Source: Hypnocyclicus thermotrophus | Lineage (GTDB): Bacteria; Fusobacteriota; Fusobacteriia; Fusobacteriales; Fusobacteriaceae | Assembly (NCBI RefSeq): GCF_004365575.1 | Contig: NZ_SOBG01000005.1 | Span: forward strand, 1 to 64,000 | Direction: 5' to 3' | Length of the DNA: 64,000 bases | Part shown: positions 1-6,592 of the stretch, in pieces | How the letters are laid out: the number at the start of each line of letters is the position of its first letter | Numbering within the stretch: position 1 is the first letter of the stretch | The notes under the pieces: generated by a model | What the model was told of the DNA's origin: nothing | Databases searched by the model: none | The model's input: the letters and a program-made list of their open reading frames with translations, nothing else | Translations under genes and position numbers: made by a program

Positions 1-97
1 TAACTTATGGAATTGATATGTATTAATATCAGTTTCCCGCTTCTTTCTCTATTCAATTTGTAATGTCCTTTTCGTCAATTCCCTTGACGCGAGATTA
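1..97 (-). other. Probable rRNA operon leader (transcribed leftwards)
   Basis: This is the transcribed region downstream of the strong minus-strand promoter at 98-126. It is clearly richer in G and C than the surrounding intergenic DNA and holds no open reading frame with a ribosome site. Read on the minus strand it has the look of a 16S rRNA leader, including a short GTCAAGGGAATTGAC inverted repeat near 75-89. The 16S gene itself would lie beyond the left edge, so the identity is an inference. Confidence 0.55.
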
Positions 98-126
98 ATT
101 CTAACATATCTTTTGTTCCTAGTCAA
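98..126 (-). promoter_or_regulatory. Strong minus-strand promoter, rRNA-type
   Basis: On the minus strand there is TTGACT at 121-126, a 17-base spacer and TAGAAT at 98-103. A/T-rich DNA upstream (127-180) could act as an UP element. A second TATAAT-like box lies at 169-174 without a clear -35. The promoter fires leftwards out of the window, away from the ABC transporter genes. Confidence 0.7.
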
Positions 127-252
127 CACTTTTTTAATTATTTATTTTATTTGTCATCCTAATACTCTATTATACTATTTAAAATCAGTGTTTCTATAGA
201 AAAAAAATTAAAAGTTTTAAAATTAAATAAAAATTTCAGCATATATTCTTCT

Positions 253-290
253 TAATTAGTTTAGATAAAAACTTTTATCTAAACTAATTA
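253..290. repeat. Perfect 18-bp palindrome upstream of ABC operon
   Basis: The arm TAATTAGTTTAGATAAAA (253-270) is repeated in exact inverse at 273-290 with only two bases between. It lies in the divergent gap between the leftward rRNA-type promoter and the rightward transporter operon, where no terminator is needed on either strand. An operator or DNA-bound regulatory site is the more likely role. Confidence 0.6.
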
Positions 291-305
291 TATAATTTTA
301 TGTTT

Positions 306-336
306 ATTTTTGATATAATTTAATTATATCAAAAAT
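306..336 (+). promoter_or_regulatory. Extended -10 promoter inside a perfect 15-bp palindrome
   Basis: ATTTTTGATATAATT (306-320) is mirrored exactly at 322-336 around one central base. The left arm contains TGATATAAT, an extended -10 box with TATAAT at 314-319. A transcript would start about 25 bases before the ribosome site at 344-348. A protein bound to the palindrome would block the promoter, so this is a likely operator. No good -35 hexamer is visible. Confidence 0.6.
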
Positions 337-357
337 AATAAATGGAGGTTAAGAATT

Positions 358-1287
358 ATGAAAAAATATTTTTTGATTACACTTTTTGCTATTTTAATAA
401 CTACTCCATCTTTTGCAGAGAATATAAAAAAACTTAAAATTGCTACTTTAAAAGGTCCTACAGGTATGGGGATGGCTAAGTTAATGGAAGATTATTCTAA
501 TGATTATAATTTTGATATATATTCTGCACCTGATCAATTAATTGCTAAAATAATAAAAAAGGAAGTTGATATTGCTGCAGTCCCTGCAAATTTAGCATCT
601 ATCTTATATAATAAAACTAAGGGAAATATTAAAGTAGCGGCCATAAATACATTGGGAATTTTATATATTGCTGAAAACGGAAATAATATAAGTTCAATAT
701 CTAATTTAGAAAATAAAACTATATATGCTAGTGGAAAAGGAGCTACTCCTGAATTTATTTTAAATTATTTTTTAAAGAAAAATAATTTAAAAAATGTAAA
801 TGTAGTTTATTTATTAAATCATAGTGATATAGCGTCATCTCTAGTAGCTAATAAAATTGATATTGCTCTTATTCCTGAACCATTTCTAACAATTGCTCAA
901 ACTAAAAATTCTAATATAAGAGTTGCTCTAGATTTAAATAAAGAATGGGAAAAAATAACAAATAATAATAAACTAACTATGGGGGTAATTATTATTAATA
1001 AATCTATTAATAATAATAAAATTGATGAATTTTTAATTAGATATAAAAATTCTATTAATTTCGTAAATAATAATCCTGATTTAGCAGCTAATTTAATAGA
1101 AAAACACAATATATTTACAAATAAAAAAATTATAAAAAACTCTATTCCAAACAGTAATATTGTATTTATTGATATGAATGAAGGCGAAAAATATTTAAAT
1201 GATTTTTATAAAATTTTATTTGATTTTAATCCAAAATTAATTGGGGGAAAAATTCCTAATGAAAACTTTTATTACAAAAATAATTAA
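358..1287 (+). CDS. ABC transporter periplasmic substrate-binding protein (NMT1/SsuA-ThiY-like)
   Basis: This 309-residue protein begins with a typical Sec signal peptide (residues 1-20, cut after TPSFA). The mature part opens with KKLKIATLKGPTGMGMAKLM and continues with the VDIAAVPANLAS and DIALIPEPF segments expected of the NMT1/SsuA/TauA/ThiY fold of periplasmic binding proteins. It should capture a small solute and deliver it to the permease encoded just downstream, whose start overlaps this gene. The start is supported by GGAGG at 344-348. The ligand cannot be read from sequence: relatives bind sulfonates, nitrate, taurine or thiamine precursors. I see no thiamine riboswitch upstream, which weakens but does not exclude a thiamine-related role. 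Confidence 0.8.
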   Translation: MKKYFLITLFAILITTPSFAENIKKLKIATLKGPTGMGMAKLMEDYSNDYNFDIYSAPDQLIAKIIKKEVDIAAVPANLASILYNKTKGNIKVAAINTLGILYIAENGNNISSISNLENKTIYASGKGATPEFILNYFLKKNNLKNVNVVYLLNHSDIASSLVANKIDIALIPEPFLTIAQTKNSNIRVALDLNKEWEKITNNNKLTMGVIIINKSINNNKIDEFLIRYKNSINFVNNNPDLAANLIEKHNIFTNKKIIKNSIPNSNIVFIDMNEGEKYLNDFYKILFDFNPKLIGGKIPNENFYYKNN

Positions 1288-2017
1288 AAAAAAAATTATT
1301 ATTTTATCATGGATATTAATATGGGGATTAATCGCCAAAATAGTAAATAATTCCATATTAATACCTTCTCCAATAGAAACTTTTAAAACTCTATTATCCC
1401 TTGTAAATAAGGCTAACTTTTGGTATACAATTTTTTTTACTGTATATAGAGTATTAATTGGTGTTTTATTATCTATATTTTTAGGAACTTTTTTAAGTAT
1501 ATTTGCAATTTATTCAAAAATATTAAAAGATTTTTTTGAGCCAATTATTACTGCTATAAAATCAACTCCTGTTATGTCTTTTATTGTAATTGCATTAGTA
1601 TGGTTTAAGTCTGGGATTGTTCCTATATTTATAAATGTATTAGTATGTTTTCCAATAATTTATACAAATATTTTAGAAGGAATAAACTCTATTGATAAAA
1701 AAATACTTAATATGGCAAAATTATATAAAGTGAAAAACATTTATATTATAAAAGATATTTATATTCCAGCAACTAAAAATTTTCTTGCTTCTGGGATCAT
1801 TATGTCTTTAGGACTTGGATTTAAAGTGACTATTGCATCTGAAATTTTAAGTGTCCCAAGATATTCTATAGGTCTTAATTTGCTAGAAAGTAAAACATTG
1901 CTTGAAACTCAAGAACTTTTTGCATGGACAATAATTATTGTATTTTTAAGTCTACTATTTGAAGGTTTATTTAAATTTTATCTAAAATATAAGCGAGGGA
2001 ATTTTAAAAATGAATAA
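1259..2017 (+). CDS. ABC transporter permease (SsuC/TauC-like)
   Basis: This integral membrane protein of about 252 residues has roughly six hydrophobic segments. It carries the binding-protein-dependent permease (BPD_transp_1) features: ESTPV-like AIKSTPVMSFIVIALVWFKSGIVPIF and a cytoplasmic loop for the ATPase (MAKLYKVKNIYIIKDIYIPA). It belongs to the SsuC/TauC/ThiX group. I place the start at ATG 1259, because GGGGG at 1243-1247 is well spaced for it; an upstream in-frame TTG at 1241 lies on top of that ribosome site. The gene overlaps the binding-protein gene by 29 bases and the ATPase gene by 8, so the three proteins are probably translationally coupled. Confidence 0.82.
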   Translation: MKTFITKIIKKKIIILSWILIWGLIAKIVNNSILIPSPIETFKTLLSLVNKANFWYTIFFTVYRVLIGVLLSIFLGTFLSIFAIYSKILKDFFEPIITAIKSTPVMSFIVIALVWFKSGIVPIFINVLVCFPIIYTNILEGINSIDKKILNMAKLYKVKNIYIIKDIYIPATKNFLASGIIMSLGLGFKVTIASEILSVPRYSIGLNLLESKTLLETQELFAWTIIIVFLSLLFEGLFKFYLKYKRGNFKNE

Positions 2018-2627
2018 CTCTATAAAATTAATTAGTATTGATAAAAAATATAATAATGAAATAATTTTTAAAAACTTTTCTATTGAATTTGAAGAAAATA
2101 AAATACATATAATTTTTGGTCCTTCTGGAATCGGTAAAACTACTTTATTAAATATAATTGCTCAAATTGAAGATTTTGATAAAGGTAAAATTATAAATAA
2201 TCACACTGTCTCATACGTATTCCAAGAAGATAGGTTACTTCCTTGGTTAAATGTATATGAAAATATTGAATTTGTATTAAAATCAATAATAAATAAAAAA
2301 AATCGAGAAAAAATTATTAAAAATAATTTAAAATTAGTAAAGCTTGAAAATCATTTATATAAATTTCCTAATGAACTTAGTGGAGGAATGCAACGAAGAG
2401 TAGCTTTAGCAAGAGCTTTTTCTTATCCTAGTAGTCTACTTTTGATGGATGAACCTTTTAAAGGTCTTGATTTGAAATTAAAAAAAGAAATCATTTCTGA
2501 TTTTTTAAATTTATATAAATCATCTAATAAAACTATTATTTTAGTAACACATGATATTAAAGAAGCTAAACTTTTGAATGGAATAATTTATGATATTAGT
2601 AAATTAAAAAAAATTTCAACTCTTTAA
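2010..2627 (+). CDS. ABC transporter ATP-binding protein (SsuB/TauB-like)
   Basis: This 205-residue ATPase has a Walker A motif GPSGIGKTT (residues 37-45), a Q-loop near FQEDRLLPW, the signature LSGGMQRR, Walker B LLLMDEP and the switch THD. It powers the importer formed with the two upstream genes. FQEDRLLPWLNVYENI is typical of nitrate/sulfonate/taurine-type ATPases. It is shorter than the usual 240-260 residues because the C-terminal tail is reduced, but all catalytic motifs are present. A terminator follows at once, closing the operon. Confidence 0.88.
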   Translation: MNNSIKLISIDKKYNNEIIFKNFSIEFEENKIHIIFGPSGIGKTTLLNIIAQIEDFDKGKIINNHTVSYVFQEDRLLPWLNVYENIEFVLKSIINKKNREKIIKNNLKLVKLENHLYKFPNELSGGMQRRVALARAFSYPSSLLLMDEPFKGLDLKLKKEIISDFLNLYKSSNKTIILVTHDIKEAKLLNGIIYDISKLKKISTL

Positions 2628-2646
2628 TAAATTTTATATTTTAAAG

Positions 2647-2677
2647 CTTAAATTTTTAATAAATTTAAGTCTTTTTT
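2647..2677 (+). terminator. Rho-independent terminator of ABC operon
   Basis: A 9-bp stem CTTAAATTT/AAATTTAAG (2647-2655 and 2661-2669) with a 5-base loop is followed by a T-rich run to 2677. It sits 20 bases past the ATPase stop codon. Confidence 0.7.
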
Positions 2678-2701
2678 ATTTTATTTAATATTTTTATGTG
2701 C

Positions 2702-2707
2702 TATAAT
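2702..2707 (+). promoter_or_regulatory. -10 box for the diguanylate cyclase operon
   Basis: TATAAT at 2702-2707 lies 33 bases before the ATG at 2741. The in-frame ATG at 2696 is upstream of this box, so it should not be in the transcript. The -35 region is weak. Confidence 0.5.
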
Positions 2708-2740
2708 TATAAAAACAAACTATTTAAGAGGTATATAATT

Positions 2741-4180
2741 ATGGAAAATATTTATGAAGCTTTAAAAAAAGAAATTAATAATCTAAAAAATTCTACATCT
2801 ACCTTAAATAGTGATAAAGTGACTATCTCTATTAAGAATATTGAAAATTCTATTGATTTTTTATTTGAAAAAGCTATGAAAGAAAAACTTAATTCAGAAA
2901 AGATAGTTAAAAATTTTTTTGAAAAAAAAGAAGTTTTTGAGATTATTTTTGATAATATTGATATTGGATTATTTATTATTAATGTTGTTAATAATGAATT
3001 TTATGTGGAGTCTATAAACAGAGCTTATGAAAAGGCTACTGGTTTTAAAAAAGATGATGTAAAAAATAAAAATATTAAAGAAATAGTAGATACAAAGTTA
3101 TACTCCGCTTTTACTTCTAATTACCAAGAATGTATAAATAAAAAAGAACCTTTAGAATATGAAGAAATTTTATTTGTTAATTCAAAACGAACATATTGGT
3201 TTACTAAACTTATACCTCTTATAGAAAATGAAAAAGTTATTAAAATTATAGGTACTTCTGTTCCTATCACTGAATATAAAGCCTCTGAAAAAGAAGCTAA
3301 AAAAAGAGAATCCTTTTTAAAAACTCTTTTAGACACAATTCCAAATCCTATATTCTATAAAGATGAAAATTTAAGATATTTAGGTTGCAATAAAGCCTTT
3401 GAAGATATATTAAGGCTTAGACTTGAAGATATTATTGGTAAAAATGTATTTGAGTTATCTTCTAGAGAATTAGCTGAAGAATATCATAAAAAAGATATTG
3501 AACTTTTAAAAAATCCATACAAACAGCAATATGAAGCTCAGATTAAAAACGCAAATGATCAATATAGAGATGTATTATTTTATAAAGCAGTTTATGAAAT
3601 TGACGGTGAGATAGCTGGTATTATAGGTACAATTCTTGATATTACAGAAATTAAAAATTATCAAAGAATACTAAAAGAATTATCATTACAAGATGAGTTA
3701 ACTCAAATATATAATAAACGTGGTATCAAAGAACTTAGCCAATCTATGTATAGAGAATTAATTAGAAATAAAGGAACTCTTGGAATACTTATGATAGATA
3801 TAGATAATTTTAAAAAATATAATGATACTTATGGACATCCAGAAGGTGATGTCTGTTTAAGTAAGATAGCTCAAACCATAAAAGAATCTTGTAATAGACC
3901 TCGAGATCTAGTTGGAAGATATGGTGGTGAAGAATTTATTGTGTTTTTACCTAATACTGATATTAAAGGGACTATTGTAGTTGCAGAAAGAATTCTTAAA
4001 AAGATTAGAAACTTAAAAATCCCTCATAAAACTTCACCTACTGCAGACGTTGTTACTGTAAGTATTGGTGTTCTAAATGTTCTTTGTGATAAAAACATTG
4101 ATTTAGATACACATATATTTATGGTAGATAATTTACTTTATAAAGCTAAAAAAAATGGAAGAAATAGATACGAGGTGTAA
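2741..4180 (+). CDS. PAS-PAS-GGDEF diguanylate cyclase
   Basis: This cytoplasmic protein of 479 residues has no membrane segment. It has a helical N-terminus, a PAS domain from about residue 60 (FDNIDIGLFIINV), a second PAS from about 190 (LLDTIPNPIFYKDENLRYLG), and a C-terminal GGDEF domain. The active-site motif is GGEEF (395-399), an accepted catalytic form, so it should make cyclic di-GMP from two GTP. RPRD (386-389) lies five residues before the motif and matches the inhibitory I-site, predicting product feedback. The start at 2741 is chosen because AAGAGG precedes it and the TATAAT box lies between it and the next ATG upstream. What the PAS domains sense is unknown. Confidence 0.88.
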   Translation: MENIYEALKKEINNLKNSTSTLNSDKVTISIKNIENSIDFLFEKAMKEKLNSEKIVKNFFEKKEVFEIIFDNIDIGLFIINVVNNEFYVESINRAYEKATGFKKDDVKNKNIKEIVDTKLYSAFTSNYQECINKKEPLEYEEILFVNSKRTYWFTKLIPLIENEKVIKIIGTSVPITEYKASEKEAKKRESFLKTLLDTIPNPIFYKDENLRYLGCNKAFEDILRLRLEDIIGKNVFELSSRELAEEYHKKDIELLKNPYKQQYEAQIKNANDQYRDVLFYKAVYEIDGEIAGIIGTILDITEIKNYQRILKELSLQDELTQIYNKRGIKELSQSMYRELIRNKGTLGILMIDIDNFKKYNDTYGHPEGDVCLSKIAQTIKESCNRPRDLVGRYGGEEFIVFLPNTDIKGTIVVAERILKKIRNLKIPHKTSPTADVVTVSIGVLNVLCDKNIDLDTHIFMVDNLLYKAKKNGRNRYEV

Positions 4181-4182
4181 TA

Positions 4183-4758
4183 ATGGCAAAATTAATCGGG
4201 TATATCAAAGATAATTCTATAAATATTTATATAAAAAACAGATTACTTGGAACAATAGATATAACTAATATTAAATCTATACCAAATATCCCTAAAATTT
4301 TTAATTTAACTAAAGAACATTTAAAAACTGAATGGGATAAAATAAAGCATAATCTAACTATTGCTGATAGACTTTTAAATTATGTTTTTAATAGTGAGTT
4401 AAAACTTTTTATTGAAAGTGATTTTTCAAGTGCAGAAGGTTTCGGATTAATGTCAATATTTATTGAAGTATTAAAAGTCTCTAAAATAGAACTTTTGCAT
4501 AAATCTGATTATTTTTTTACTAATGGAAATAAAAATAATTTCTGTTTTGTAGAATCAAATAATAGAAATTTTATATATTTAGATTTTAATTCTGGTAATA
4601 AAATAATTATCTCTAAAGATAACATTGACCATTTAAAACAATATATTAATCTAGAAAGAGTTGATATAATATCTGATAAATATATAAATGAATTAAAAGA
4701 ATTTGAACAAATCACATTAAAAGATTATTTAATAGTTGAACATTATTTAAGTAAATAG
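4183..4758 (+). CDS. Hypothetical protein in diguanylate cyclase operon
   Basis: I do not recognise this 191-residue protein. It starts two bases after the cyclase stop codon with its own GAGGTG ribosome site, so the two are cotranscribed and probably coupled. It has no signal peptide or clear membrane segment, and looks like a soluble mixed alpha/beta protein with a helical C-terminus (LKEFEQITLKDYLIVEHYLSK). There is no PilZ RxxxR...DxSxxG motif, so it is not an obvious cyclic di-GMP receptor of that type. A partner of the cyclase or its sensory input is possible, but only from position. Confidence 0.7.
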   Translation: MAKLIGYIKDNSINIYIKNRLLGTIDITNIKSIPNIPKIFNLTKEHLKTEWDKIKHNLTIADRLLNYVFNSELKLFIESDFSSAEGFGLMSIFIEVLKVSKIELLHKSDYFFTNGNKNNFCFVESNNRNFIYLDFNSGNKIIISKDNIDHLKQYINLERVDIISDKYINELKEFEQITLKDYLIVEHYLSK

Positions 4759-4765
4759 GAGTATT

Positions 4766-5296
4766 ATGTATAAAGAAATAATCTGTAAAGAAAATCTAAA
4801 TTTAAATGGTATAGTTTTATTTCAAAAAGCAGTAAGAGGAATTATTTATAAAAACAATAAATTGTTACTTATTTATTCAAAAATTAATAAAGATTATAAA
4901 TTTCCTGGTGGCGGAATGGAAATAAATGAAACAGAAATTGATACTTTAAAAAGAGAAATTTTAGAAGAAACTGGCTATAATGTAACTAATTATAAAAAAT
5001 TTGGAGAAATTATAGAGATTGATGAACCATTAGATAAATCTAATTATGATATTTTTAAGATGCATTCAGTTTATTATTTATGTAATGTAACTAATACTAT
5101 TTCAAATCTATCGCTTGATGAGTATGAAAAAGAATTACAATTTACTCCTAAATGGATAGATATAAACAATGCACTAAAAAAGAATAAAATTATTCTTAAT
5201 AACAATTTTAATATACCTAAATGGTGTAAAAGAGAAACCTATGTTTTAGAGTACTTATCAAATAACATTAAAGATTTAGAGAATTTTAGTCGATGA
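4766..5296 (+). CDS. Nudix hydrolase
   Basis: This 176-residue protein carries a full Nudix box: GGGMEINE, then TLKREILEETGYNV, matching Gx5Ex7REUxEExGU. Such enzymes cut nucleoside diphosphates linked to another group, using Mg2+ bound by the glutamates. The substrate (damaged nucleotide, sugar nucleotide, dinucleotide) cannot be told. An N-terminal stretch of about 30 residues precedes the core strand RGIIYKNNKLLLIYSK. AGGAG at 4757-4761 overlaps the previous stop codon, so it is the last gene of the cyclase operon. Confidence 0.88.
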   Translation: MYKEIICKENLNLNGIVLFQKAVRGIIYKNNKLLLIYSKINKDYKFPGGGMEINETEIDTLKREILEETGYNVTNYKKFGEIIEIDEPLDKSNYDIFKMHSVYYLCNVTNTISNLSLDEYEKELQFTPKWIDINNALKKNKIILNNNFNIPKWCKRETYVLEYLSNNIKDLENFSR

Positions 5297-5320
5297 TATT
5301 AATGTTATTAATTATCATCG
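5291..5320 (+). repeat. Hairpin over the Nudix stop codon
   Basis: CGATGATATTAAT pairs with ATTAATTATCATCG around a GTT loop, with one bulged base. It includes the stop codon and lies just upstream of the operon terminator, so it may protect the 3' end of the messenger RNA. Confidence 0.5.
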
Positions 5321-5341
5321 ATAAATCTTCCAAATAATAAA

Positions 5342-5366
5342 GAGTATCTATAGGGATACTCTTTTT
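5342..5366 (+). terminator. Rho-independent terminator
   Basis: A GAGTATC/GATACTC stem (5342-5348, 5355-5361) with a 6-base loop is followed by TTTTT. It ends the cyclase-Nudix operon and insulates the lacI-type gene. Confidence 0.8.
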
Positions 5367-5376
5367 ATTTTTCTTA

Positions 5377-5405
5377 TTGACATTTAATTTTTTATATAGT
5401 AAAAT
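5377..5405 (+). promoter_or_regulatory. Promoter of LacI-type regulator
   Basis: TTGACA at 5377-5382, a 17-base spacer and TAAAAT at 5400-5405 form a near-consensus promoter. The predicted start site is at the edge of the operator at 5411-5426. Confidence 0.8.
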
Positions 5406-5410
5406 CATTT

Positions 5411-5426
5411 ATGCAATCGTATGCAT
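5411..5426. promoter_or_regulatory. LacI-family operator, copy 1
   Basis: ATGCAATCGTATGCAT is an imperfect 16-bp palindrome with the central CG step typical of LacI/GalR operators. It lies right behind the -10 box of the regulator gene and fits the form ATGCAWNCGNWTGCAT shared with the copy at 6536-6551. Autorepression is the simple reading. Confidence 0.75.
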
Positions 5427-5473
5427 GATTTTATGAAATAAAGTACTAATATATTATTAAAAAGAGGTCTCTT

Positions 5474-6517
5474 ATGAAAAAATTTACAATTAAAGATATC
5501 GCCAAAATAGCAGGAGTACACCCCTCTACAGTATCAAGGAGTCTTAACAATAATCCTGTAATTCCAGAAAAAACTAGAAAAAAAATTCAAGATATTGCTA
5601 AAAAATTAAATTTTGAATTTAATAGCAGTGCTAGAAATCTTAGTCTTAATAAAACTGATAATATCGGACTTATTATTTCAAATGGCTTTGACAATGATAG
5701 CACCATGCCTTTTGTAAATATTATTCTTGAGAAAACTAGAAAAATACTTTCTAAAAACTCTCTTGATACAATAGTCGAATTTTCTAAAAACATCTATACT
5801 AATGAGAGTAATATCCAAAAAATGGTGGCTTCTAAAAAAGTCGACGGTTTTTTAATACTTGATTCAAATTTTTCTAAAAAAGAGTTTAATTTATTAAAAA
5901 AAAATAAAATTCCTTTTGAAATAATGCATTTCAAACCAAATTTTGAAGATAGCGAAAATTATGGATACACTGCTACCGATCATTTTGAAGGTGGACTAAT
6001 GGCAACAAATTTTCTTATAGAAAATGGTTTTACAAACATCTTTACTATTACCGCTATTCAAAATGACACATCTTTTAACGAGTTTACACTTAGAACAGCT
6101 GGGTATAGATATGCTCTTAGTAAAAATCAAATTGAAATTAATGAAAATAATATTCTATATTCTAATATATCTTATGAAGATACCTATAAAATAATAAAAA
6201 ATAATATCCACATTTTTAAAAAAGGCGATGCTATATTTGCACAAACAGATATCATTGCTTTTGCTGTAATAAATGCATTTCGTAATCATAATATAGATGT
6301 CCCTAATGATATCTCGGTAGTTGGTTATGATGATATCGATATGGCTAGATATTTTTATCCTGCACTTACTACTATAATGCAACCTTTGGATGAATTAATA
6401 GAAAAATCGTGCTATAACTTAGTGAAAAAAATAAAAAATGTAACTTTTAAAGATAATTATAAAATATTAATTAAGCCAAAATTAATAATAAGAGATAGTG
6501 TACTAATAAAGCATTAG
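5474..6517 (+). CDS. LacI/GalR-family transcriptional regulator
   Basis: This 347-residue repressor has an N-terminal LacI-type helix-turn-helix with FTIKDIAKIAGVHPSTVSRSLN (residues 4-25), followed by the hinge helix around FNSSARNLS. A periplasmic-binding-protein-like sugar-sensing domain follows, ending in ISVVGYDDIDMARYFYPALTTI, a hallmark of the family. It probably binds the 16-bp sites before itself and before the downstream oligo-glucosidase gene, and is released by an alpha-glucoside. AGAGG precedes the ATG. The inducer is not visible from sequence, but the target gene points to isomaltose or maltose-type sugars. Confidence 0.9.
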   Translation: MKKFTIKDIAKIAGVHPSTVSRSLNNNPVIPEKTRKKIQDIAKKLNFEFNSSARNLSLNKTDNIGLIISNGFDNDSTMPFVNIILEKTRKILSKNSLDTIVEFSKNIYTNESNIQKMVASKKVDGFLILDSNFSKKEFNLLKKNKIPFEIMHFKPNFEDSENYGYTATDHFEGGLMATNFLIENGFTNIFTITAIQNDTSFNEFTLRTAGYRYALSKNQIEINENNILYSNISYEDTYKIIKNNIHIFKKGDAIFAQTDIIAFAVINAFRNHNIDVPNDISVVGYDDIDMARYFYPALTTIMQPLDELIEKSCYNLVKKIKNVTFKDNYKILIKPKLIIRDSVLIKH

Positions 6518-6535
6518 TAATTATTTCATAATTTT

Positions 6536-6551
6536 ATGCATTCGGTTGCAT
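6536..6551. promoter_or_regulatory. LacI-family operator, copy 2
   Basis: ATGCATTCGGTTGCAT lies in the short gap before the glucosidase gene and shares the palindromic frame and central CG with the site at 5411-5426. A CATAAT box at 6527-6532 touches the site, so bound repressor would block a promoter there. Confidence 0.75.
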
Positions 6552-6592
6552 AATTTAGGAAATGAAAAAAAGAAATGATTAGGAGGTACCAA

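Noticed and set aside
181-357. Possible thiamine (TPP) riboswitch before the ABC importer genes
   Set aside because: The conserved CTGAGA and adjacent helices are not present; the only structures are the two A/T palindromes.
2696-2740. Upstream start for the diguanylate cyclase
   Set aside because: The TATAAT box at 2702-2707 would place this ATG before the transcript start, and only ATG 2741 has a ribosome site.
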